Assembly: GCA_015680685.1 (NCBI GenBank)
Contig: MNCI01004036.1
Location: 248,600 to 274,225 of the forward strand
DNA: 25,626 bases
Origin: Gnetum montanum
Lineage: Eukaryota > Streptophyta > Gnetopsida > Gnetales > Gnetaceae
Direction of reading: 5' to 3'
Position numbers and translations under genes: made by a program. The notes under the pieces were generated by a model. The model ran no database searches. It was given only the letters and a program-made list of their open reading frames with translations, and was not told the origin of the DNA. The number at the start of each line of letters is the position of its first letter. Positions within the stretch are counted from its first letter, which is position 1. Positions 17,469 through 25,626 of the stretch are shown piece after piece.

Positions 17469-20195
17469 TTAAGTGATTCTAGGTGGCGGTGGCTCTTCCA
17501 TTGGTTGATTTCCCTTATCATCAAGCTTCTAGAATCTATATTAGTTTAGGAGTGCCTGAAGCTTTTATTTTTCTATTTTAGGATCATGAATCGTTCATGT
17601 TGATGAACTAATATTTGATGGAGTTGACACATCCCATTAGCATGGCAGCTATGGAAAAATTTGGTTTTCTTTAACATACCAAGCTACAAATTACCTCCTT
17701 TCATCCTCAAATGCTATGGCCTTTTCTCATAATTCATGATAGTCTAGTAGTCTTTTGGCTAGGTTTACCACTACATTTTTCTACTAGTGGTAGCTAGCCT
17801 TTACTGCTTCTAATTCTGAGTTTGTTGCTTGTGATTTCTGCAAAGCATCTTTTTGATCCATAAACTCTTCTACATATCAGGCATAGGTGGTTGATACTTT
17901 ATGTTCTAGCTCATTTTCAAGCCTACCTACTATTAACATGGACAAGTTAGTGTAATGAAGATGAGCTAACCTCATGTACTGTTTCAAGTTCTTGATCTGC
18001 AAATCTTTATTTTTCACTTCTACCTAGTGGACAAGGGCATAGCTATCTAGGATAGGTTTCCAATCAAGAAGCTGCACTAATATGGAACTAATTCTAATCT
18101 TTGCCATCTAGATTTCTTCTTATTAATTTGTTTGTACATGCCCACTTGGTCTCGAAAGGGTTCCTTGAGCCTTTCATGTTTCTTTGGCTCGTTTTGCCAC
18201 ATGTTGATTTCAATGGCTGATTTTTGTCATATGGCGTGTAGCTGCTCCATAGAGAGAGTTCTATTTTTTCTTACAAGGCAACTCAAGTCTTGGTTGACCC
18301 TCACCAATTATTTCCTTAATTGGTGGATGCCTGCTTCTAGAATGTTTTTCTACTTCTCCATAGTGATCAAACTCAGGTTGTCAATAGTAAGTTTGCTTGT
18401 TTTATTCTTGAACTAAAGTAAGTGCCTTCATATGGGCATATGTTTGTGCTTTAGTTATAGAGGCATTCCATACCACTTTCTCCTTTTCATCTGTCAATTT
18501 TTTAGTCTTATTAATTGATTTGCTAATCTGCTTTATTTTGAATTGCTTAATTTGGCTAGGTGCAATAACTTGTATGGGATTTCTCCTTTTAGCTCTCAAG
18601 GCTATGACCTCTTCTTGTAGTTTTAGGACTTCTTCTTTCACATGCTTTGCCCTAGTCTTTACCATGACCAATTTTCCTTTGGTAGTTATGAGTTCATTTT
18701 GTACTGCAATGATAGCACTCGGGATGTCGAACAATGTTTTCATGACTTGCCCAATTTGTAGTAGTCTATCAAGCACATCCTCATGACTAGTAAGAGTCAT
18801 CAAGGTTCCAACTAACATCTCAACATCTCTAGCTCTAGTTAGATTTGCTGGTGGCACAATAGGCACATTGAAAGATTCTTTGATGTAATCTATGATCACC
18901 TCTACTATTCTCATTGCATCCTAGCATTGCATTACCACAACGATGGCTCCTTCTCTAGTGTCTAGCACCACTTAGAATGATGTAGCACTTCTAAAGATTT
19001 GTTGTGATCATTATACCTCTCCTCCCTATTGTAATGAAATTTGTCCACTTGTTGGATCGACTGAAATTGTAGGTCTAATGACACTATCAATAACTCTATA
19101 TAGATTAACCTCTTCCCTAGTTCTCCTGTTGATTATTTCTACAATATGCTATAGATGGCTCATTAACAATCTATAGTCTATAGCAGTTCTTCCTACCCTT
19201 GTTGCTGATGCTGTTGCTATTGGCTGCTAGGCCCTACTTGCCATTGTTGTTGTTGTTGCTCTTACTCCTCACCATGGTCTTTCCTTGGTGGTGCTGGTTT
19301 GAGCAGCTTAGCATATGAAGCATTTTGGACTCTCTTGGGAACATCATTGGTGTATCCTAGGATTCCAACTTGCTTACACAGATTTCTAATAAAGCAAGGG
19401 AATGGAACTGTTGGCTTCCCTACCTTTATTTCTTCAAATTGCTTTTGTATTTTCATAAAATAGATTTCTACATGGTTGGCATTATGCTTGCCCATTAGAA
19501 TTGCACTTCCCCTAGTTGCAAAATTTAATAGTCAATTAAGTTATTTTTTTGGGAATAAATGATAAGTGCTAATTTTAAAGTATATTCTCTCCTCTAGAGT
19601 TAGTTCATTGTATCCTTTATCTTCTCTGGCATAAGCCCATTTAAGCCATAACTTTCTAGTTTTAGGATCAGCTTCGGTGAATAGATGTGCCACTCATGCC
19701 CCTTCATTGGAAATGTTCAAAGATTTTGCAATTACCTTGATTAAGAATGACATTGAGACTCCTCTAATGTTGACAGTAGTACCCAATTCCTTGTGCCAAA
19801 ACTCATAAGTTTCTCCAAGGTACCATTCATCATTTTGTAACAATATGGGCCATAGTGGTGATGCTTAGAGTTGTATTTGTACTGCTTTAGGAACAAATTG
19901 CATGAATGGGCTAAAGTTGATTTTAATGATCATCGTGGTTAAGATAGATCATTCTTGAATTGCTTGGAGGTAATACTATGATAACATGAGGTGTTATCTT
20001 TTAACTTATGGTTCATTTCTCTCCTTGGGCTGATTATCTTGTGGTAAGAGTTTCTTGATGAATGCTAAATGATTAGGATTCTTGCTCAACGCATTCTAGT
20101 TCTTATCCTCCATTTTGATCTCTACCTTGGCCTCTTAAACTTTTACTTGCTTTTTATGAAGGTTCTTTTTGTGCTCTTCCTCTTCTTGGGGCCAT
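17469..20195 (-). pseudogene. Decayed ORF of element F: plant-transposon-protein-like N-terminus and coiled coil
   Basis: The probable ATG at 20195-20193 opens a basic start, MAPRRGRAQKEPS; the probable end is TAA at 17469-17471 after KGNQPMEEPPPPRIT. That is about 2.7 kb with many stops. The N-terminal third contains NDEWYLGETYEFWHKELGTT, NIRGVSMSFLIKVIAKSLNI, a WLKWAYAREDKGYNELTLEE stretch, and VPFPCFIRNLCKQVGI (19262-19900). This pattern resembles the 'putative plant transposon protein' family (PF20167) found next to retroelement genes; I judge this from memory. A Gln run follows (about 19200-19260). The middle, open at 18402-18914, has a heptad-like segment (VKEEVLKLQEEVIALRAK). No protease, RT or integrase lies between this ORF and LTR2. 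Confidence 0.6.
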
Positions 20196-20559
20196 CTACA
20201 ATCATTAAGGAATTAGAATTACTAAGGTTTTTCGATGTATTCTTGATGGTTTCATATCTTACTCATACTCTTAGTTTTGTTAAGTTCTTAGTTACTAAGA
20301 TTCTAGAGTTAGAAATGTTTTTAAAAAGTTACCCCATAGGTGTTAATCTCTTGATAACACTTCACAATTGCTCATTTTAGTCCTATGTATGATGGTTATT
20401 GGTCCTTAAGATCATTAATTAAGTGCTTTTTCTCTAGTATGTTTGATTATTTTTTAAAAATTCTAATTATGTATTCATACTTACTTTTAAAGTACCTTCC
20501 ACATGTTAGAATTTTTTAAAAAGTTAGCTCAAACTTTCCTCACTAGCACCCCCATGAGC

Positions 20560-20808
20560 ACTCTAGGATCAAGTAGGTTCAAAAATCACAAAAATCAAAG
20601 TCATATTGATCAAGTTATGGCTTATGAAGTCTAGGAGGTTAGAGCTTATGTTGGAAAAGAAAATTTGAAAAATCTCCCTTGTTGCAAATGAAAAATGAGG
20701 AAACAATTTTCTAAGTCCTTGCGTATATATAGATTTTGTGGGACTCAACATCGGGGATATGATATCAATGCAGACCCAATATTGGAGCCTAAGAAAATAC
20801 ATTTTTCA
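20560..20808 (-). repeat. LTR3-like promoter segment (left limit unknown)
   Basis: The minus strand from 20808 begins TGAAAAATGTATTTTCTTA and resembles the start of LTR2 (TGATAAATTAATTTTTTTA); both then have CAATATT and GATATC at similar places. GATAT occurs at 20756 and 20761, and TATATATA at 20724-20731. Downstream (leftward) sequence is unlike LTR2 and is a typical T-rich leader. It could be the 5' LTR of F, the 3' LTR of B, or a related solo fragment. I could not find its left end or a primer-binding site. Confidence 0.4.
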
Positions 20809-21039
20809 TGAGGATCGGATGGAAAAAATTGATTCCTTTGGATGTTTGGAAGGATTTAAAGTAGCTCAGAGGGTTTGGATGATAAAAATAAGATGATTTT
20901 ATCAAAAACCTATCATTGAAAGTTCATAGAGAAAGTATCTTGGGCTACAAAAGTTCATAAGTTGGGTAAGAAGGGTAATGAATTCATATTTGTAGAATGG
21001 GAAGTGTTTATCGATATTTGAAAGGTTCAAGATGATGTG
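20809..21039. other. Spacer between LTR3-like segment and conserved block
   Basis: AT-rich and non-coding, with no polypurine tract next to the LTR-like end. I see nothing else in it. Confidence 0.25.
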
Positions 21040-21940
21040 AAATTATTTGGCACGTATAAGATACAATAGTTATACAAGTGGATCCTCCCCAAAGTAGGCT
21101 CTAGCCCTTAATGCCCTTGTATAACCATGCCTAGAAGTGTTCTTAGGCACTTAAGGAGTTGAATGTAATGCATACCTATTTGGTAAAACACGTGTTAGTA
21201 CCACCAATTTGGAAAAATAACACTATGTTATATGAAATCATAAGCTATGACTATTCAAACAGTGAAATGAAATGGGCTTAGAAGGGATTCTAGAAATTGG
21301 GATGTGAGGTTTCTTACCATTGGCATAATGAATTCTTATGTTTTATTAGCTGTTAAGGTAGTCATTAGCCTTTCTGTCCTAGATTTGAACCAAGTCCAGA
21401 CCACATTCTAGTGACATCACATCATTTCATCTCTTGGAATTACAATCGTAAGACTATTAATGTTACAAGGAGTATTTTCACTTGGCATATTATCTAAGGG
21501 AGGATTTTTATCAATGGCACTTTATTTTTTCTATTTACATTTCTAAGAAGCTACCTACCTTCAGGCATGGGTAACATGTCTTTGAAGTGGAACCCCCAAA
21601 AATTTATTCTGTGCTCTTTTATTTTTATTTGTGTCAACGTTTTTGAGGTAGCACTTACTTTACTCTTACTCCCATTTTTTCGTTAGATCTACAAGGATAT
21701 AATACAACCTTAGTAACATAATAGAACTCACAATAATAATCCAAAAAGAATCCACAAGTCACCTTGATGTCACATCCTTTACATTCCCACTTGGTTCTTC
21801 ACTTTTCTATCTAGGAATAATGAACACAAGTTTATTCTTAGTTGTATGATGGAAAAGAATATCATTATGGCCATGGTAAGAACCTCTTATTAATGGAATG
21901 GATGGATGGATGATTTGGGCTCACTGTGCAAATAATTAGT
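21040..21940 (-). repeat. Conserved 3' non-coding block of element B (X-B)
   Basis: Collinear with 1890-2800. The best-kept pieces are around 21080 (tcctccccaaag, identical 12 bases), the accttcaggcatgggtaaca stretch near 21559, and a (gatg)n-containing end near 21897. It has no coding frame on either strand. It lies between integrase and the presumed 3' LTR. Confidence 0.6.
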
Positions 21941-22059
21941 CTCTTACGACTTGATAACATAGAGAAATCTTCACCTTATTGGACTACATCTTATCTTTAT
22001 TCAATGTGTCTTATTAATAATCAAAATTATTTACAAATGGTTTGAAAACAAGATATAAA

Positions 22060-22225
22060 AGAAATGGAAAAGATAGTAAAAATTATGAAAAAGCACGAAG
22101 AATGAAAAATGTTATAGAATTGAAAAATATAAAAGAATATGAAAAATTGAAGAAATGAAAAAGTATAAAAGAATAAGAAAATGTTAAAAATGTGAAAAAT
22201 TAATAGAAAATAAAAAATTTAGTAA
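22060..22225. repeat. A-rich low-complexity tract after integrase (element B)
   Basis: Imperfect repeats of gaaaaat and ataaaagaat units. It occupies the same position as the tract at 2930-3015 in element A, so the tract is an old part of this family. Confidence 0.55.
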
Positions 22226-22249
22226 GGTTTAATAAAGTACTTACAACTC

Positions 22250-23475
22250 TAGATTAACACCCCCACAACTATTGTTGAAAATAGATAAATAGAAGATAGA
22301 ACAAGTATAAGACTAGTGGGTAAGTTAGGTAGACTCTTTTGAATATTCGTTATATGGTTTGACTTGTTGGATATTAATGAGGATATTCTTATGTGGGCTA
22401 GTTGGGTGGTGAATGTGTATGACACTAGATGGATAAGTGACATGCACAATGTATGGTTCCTCCCAAAGTGTCTCAAATTTATCTTTTTGGGGTAACTAAC
22501 TAGGATTATAATAAAGGACCTTGTCACTCGATTGGATGATTAAATTTCTTATCCATGAATTGTGCGTAAGTTTGGAGTATTACTTATGAACTTCACTACC
22601 CATAAATGCTACTAGTCAATTCTTATCTAAAAGATTCAAATTCATTAGACGTTCTTTTTGGCCTAAACTCAAATCAAGGTTAAGTTCACTAGTAGTAGCT
22701 AAAGTGTGAAGCTTTGCATGGATTGGAAGCATTGTCAACTTTCCATAGACTAACTTGTATGAGGAGTATCCTATAGGTAGTTTCCAGGATGTCCTATAGG
22801 CCCATAGAGCATCATTTAATTTCATACTACAATCTCATCTAAATCTACTAATAGTCTTAGTGAGTATTCTAGTAATTTCACAGTTAGTGACTTCAGCTTG
22901 ACCATTTGCTTGGGGATGGTATGATGTTGTTAGTTTATGGTTAACCCCAAGTTGTTGCATGAGTTTCTTAAAAGTAGCACCAATGAAGTGGGTTCCATTA
23001 TCTAATATTAGCATTCTAGGTACTCCAAATTAGTTCACCACATGTTGAAAAAATTTGATAGTTGTTTTTGCTGTATAGTCTTTCACTATTACTGCCTTTA
23101 CCCACTTTGTGCAATAATCCACAGTCATACTAATATACACTTTTTCATTTGACATCAATTGAATGGACCCCATAAAATCAATTCCCCAAATATCAAAAGG
23201 CTCCAACAGTTGTATCTAGTGTTGTGGCCCTTCATGTTTGGTTGTAATTCCTCCATCTCTATGATAGCATTTGGAAGATTGTGTGAACATGTGGGCATCC
23301 CTAAATAGAGTAGGCCAAAAGTAGCCTACCATTAGTAGTTTAAGTGTTATTCTATGCCCTACATAATGGCCACCACATGGACCATCATGGATGTCTTGTA
23401 AAGCTCTCTACTGGCCATGATTTGGCACACACCATCTAACAAGCCCATCTACATAGATCTTGTACAAGTTGCCAT
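22250..23475 (-). pseudogene. Integrase remnant of element B
   Basis: The best-preserved integrase here. The zinc region is at about 23270-23470 (HDGPCGGH; only one Cys of the usual pair remains, KCYHR). The catalytic core reads GIDFMGS (Asp 23177-23179), DYCTKW, LILDNGTHFIGATF (Asp 23000-23002), YHPQANGQAEVTN (Glu 22892-22894), with exactly 35 residues between the second Asp and Glu, a textbook DD35E. Then come LNDALWAYRTSWKLPIGYS and YKLVYGKLTMLPI, conserved beyond the core, and the C-terminal LWEEPYIVHVTYPSS (GPY changed to EPY, 22451-22459) with ILINIQQVKPY. No chromodomain follows. One stop lies inside the core (before FGVPR) and others downstream. Confidence 0.87.
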
Positions 23476-23845
23476 TGATTTCCATGTACCGTTTGGCTTT
23501 ATGAAGGAATTATTCTCATTATGATGTCAATCTCTTGGAGAACTGCAAGCCATCTTACCAGCATGGAACTAACCATTGGCTTGTTCATTAGAAATCGAAC
23601 AACACTATGATCAATGTGAACGTAAACTTGGTAACTGAGCACATAATGATGAAAATTTTCAAGTGCGTACAACACACCCATCAGCTCCTTTTCAGTTGTG
23701 ATGTAATTTTATTATGCTCCTGTAATGCTTCTTCTAGCATAGTGTCTGTAGTATGGTCTCTTTTGATCATCAAGTTGTGAAAATACTTCCCCAAGCACAT
23801 AGTTGGAAGCATCAATCATGATATGAAAAGGCCTTGACCAATCCA
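23476..23845 (-). pseudogene. RNase H remnant of element B
   Basis: Reads WSRPFHIMIDASNYVLGEVF (catalytic Asp 23811-23813), QLDDQKRPYYRHYARRSI, then two stops, then YITTEKELMGVLYALENFHH, HIDHSVVRFLMNKPMVS, RWLAVLQEIDIIM. The three catalytic acidic positions are visible. The frame then joins the segment just before integrase at about 23500-23510, so the tether present in element A (about 200 bp, 4300-4495) is deleted. Confidence 0.82.
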
Positions 23846-24800
23846 GAGCTTAGAGGATTGGCATCTCAACTAAATTTTTCTTCAAAGATTTGAATGCCTT
23901 TTCACATGACTCATTCCACTTAAAAGGTGCATCCTTCTTTGTGAGTTTTACAAGCAATTTGGCTATTTTCAAAATGTTTTCAATAAATCTTCTATAGTAT
24001 CCCATATGACCCAAAAAGGATCTCACATATTTTACTGTCTATGGTTGTTGAGTGATGTTTTGGATGATTCTAATTTTCTTGAGATCTACCTCTATACCCT
24101 TTTGAGAGATTTTGTGTCCCAGCACTATGCCTTCCTAGACCATAAGATGGCTCTTCTGCCAATTGAGCTTTAGATTGGTTTAAACACATCATTTGAGTAC
24201 TTGTTCTAGTCGGTCCAATGCTTGTTTAAAGTCTATCCCATACATGGAAAAATCATCCATAAAAACTTCAAAACCATTGCCTATTGGCTTTTGGAAGATG
24301 CTTAAAACCTGTCTCTAGAAGGTTGTTGGTGCATTGCATAGACTAAAAGGCATTTATCTATAAGAAAATGTTTCCCATGGACTGGTGAATGTGGTTTTCT
24401 CTTGGTCTTCATGTGCAATGCAGATTTGATCATATCTGTTATACCCATCTAGAAAAATGTAATACTCATGTCTTGAAATTGTGTCCAAGACATGATCAAC
24501 AAATGGCAATGGAAATGATCCCTAAATGTACCCAAATTCAATAGTCAAAAGTTGATGTAGACATGCCATTTTCCTACCTTCTTTTGAACTATCACCAAAG
24601 GACTTATCCATTCACTATCCACAATTGGATAAATGAGTTCTACCTTTAACAACTTTTTGAATTCATGCCTGAATACATCCTTGAATTTAGGATTAAGCGT
24701 TTTGTTCAGGTTTGCATTTTGGTTTGATTGTAGGATCAATGTAGATCCGATGTTGACAAATTCATGGATCGATTTCTGTGATCTCATCATAAGACCACGT
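23846..24800 (-). pseudogene. Reverse transcriptase remnant of element B
   Basis: N-terminal fingers read KKLLKVELIYPIVDSEW and ISPLVIVQKKVGKWHVYINF (about 24545-24660), followed by FVDHVLDTISRHEYYIFLDGY (catalytic Asp region), EDQEKTTFTSPWETFSYR, and the palm box FEVFMDDFSMYG (MDD at 24252-24260), an intact F-M-D-D as in Athila-type RTs. Then LGHKISQKGIEVD and a thumb with GYYRRFIENI lead to the RNase H. Around six or more stops interrupt it. The complete RT is missing from sister element A. Confidence 0.85.
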
Positions 24801-25244
24801 GAATGCGATAGGCCATCTATTTAATAGTTCTAATATTTTTCCCTTTTTCTCTTTGTCTAGGGTAGCATTGATAATCACTGGCTTCATGTTGTTTAGAAAT
24901 GCATATTCTAACATTACCAGTAGGGCCTTTAATTCTAGTGGTTCTAATTCCATTGTGTCTGGGATCTCCAAGTGTCCCTGGTCCATTTCTTCCTCCTAAT
25001 TATTCTAAGGATAAGAGTGTCTTTTTCTTAGTTGTTCCAACTTATCTATTTCTACAACATAGGTACTAATGATATGTTCTTCTAGTTTGATGTACTTATT
25101 AGATTGGGTTTCTTCATTAGTAATTAGCCACTTGCCCTCTTGTTGGGTGGCTACTACATATAGATAATTTTGCACACATCTTATTTCTATGTATTGATTG
25201 CATGCCTTAGTCTCTTTTTGTTTAATGGCCCAAATTCTTTGCAC
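24801..25244 (-). pseudogene. Pre-RT linker of element B
   Basis: Two open stretches: 25005-25244 with NYLYVVATQQEGKWLITNEE, matching CLYVAATRQEG in element A, and 24762-24986 with HLEIPDTMELEPLELKALL, EYAFLNNMKPVIINATLD and LLNRWPIAFTWSYDEI, the usual lead-in to gypsy RT. It has no enzymatic domain. It connects protease to RT. Confidence 0.7.
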
Positions 25245-25626
25245 ACAATTGCACCTGTGATCACTGTATGTGATACATGGAATCCTTCATCTATGTATGA
25301 TTTCAACTTCATATTTCTTGGAAATTTCAAAGGACAAATCATGAATTGTAAGCCTAGCATCAACGGTGCTAAGCCAAGCTCTTCCCATGATAATTGGAAA
25401 TTCTCCCTTGTTTTCCCCCACTTGAATGACTAGAAAATCAGTACGATAAGACTAGCCACTAATGATAGTAATTAGCTCATCCACCTATCCAAGTGGAACT
25501 ATGATTAACTAGTCTACAAGCTCTAAATAATTGTTACTTTTCTTTAGTGGTGGGAGGTTCTAGGCTTGGTACATATCTTAAGATATCAGATTTACTCCAA
25601 ACCCAGAATCTAATAGAGCTTTGCAT
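25245..25626 (-). pseudogene. Aspartic protease of element B, cut by window edge
   Basis: From the edge it reads KALLDSGFGVNLIS, with the active-site D-S-G at 25602-25610 intact, then NLPPLKKSN, ELVD, IIVPLG, DFLVIQVGENKGEFPIIMGR, AWLSTVDARLTIHDLSFEI. The GRAWL string is the C-terminal retropepsin signature. There are five or so stops. The protease N-terminus and gag lie beyond the window. Element A keeps the same domain from just after D-S-G. Confidence 0.8.

Noticed and set aside
20069-20380. Leu-rich plus frame of 103 codons
   Set aside because: Antisense shadow of the upstream region and start of the minus-strand element F ORF.
1-25626. CRISPR array, bacterial operon, rRNA or tRNA genes
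   Set aside because: No regularly spaced identical repeats with unique spacers, no Shine-Dalgarno-led gene series, and no cloverleaf or rRNA core sequence recognised; content is plant retroelements.

Overview
This window reads as nuclear DNA of a seed plant from a large, repeat-rich, AT-rich genome. The evidence is stacked, mostly decayed Ty3/gypsy LTR retrotransposons of the non-chromoviral (Ogre/Tat/Athila, OTA) type, a primer-binding site resembling the plant tRNA-Asp 3' end, and a broken copy of a plant-type double-stranded-RNA-binding protein gene. I cannot name the species. No intact host gene is visible.

Layout. 1-1583 (minus strand) is the 5' end of a comparatively young element E: an LTR (727-1583) with recognisable ends, promoter and poly(A) signal, a primer-binding site (708-725), and a gag frame open from its ATG at 593 to the window edge. 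1584-5495 (minus) is the 3' part of an older element A: a conserved non-coding block (about 1890-2800), an A-rich tract, then integrase, RNase H and protease remnants with the reverse transcriptase (RT) deleted. At about 5495 it is fused, same strand, to element C (about 5495-10422, with a leader to about 11400). C is a separate lineage in the order gag, protease, extra archaeal-type RNase H, RT, RNase H, start of integrase.

11400-14160 is a different kind of sequence: unassigned DNA, then a GC-richer island holding a dsRNA-binding-protein pseudogene on the plus strand (13545-14156). 14157-15340 has nothing I recognise. 15349-16260 is a plus-strand protease fragment of an Ogre/Tat-like element D carrying an exact in-frame 96-bp-period duplication. 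16373-17254 is a second LTR of the E family. To its right lies a decayed minus-strand ORF (17469-20195) with no pol, here called F, and a third, weaker LTR-like promoter (ending about 20808). 20809-25626 (minus) is element B, a sister of A: the same non-coding block, integrase, RNase H, RT, linker and protease, running off the right edge.

How the parts relate. A and B are collinear relatives with complementary damage: A lost RT, while B lost the tether between RNase H and integrase. The three LTRs share GATATC-rich U3 sequences next to a TATA box. In the best-preserved LTR these form three 24-bp palindromes spaced about three helical turns apart. This is the most striking regulatory structure in the window. 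Apart from the left-edge gag, no coding region here looks capable of making a full product.
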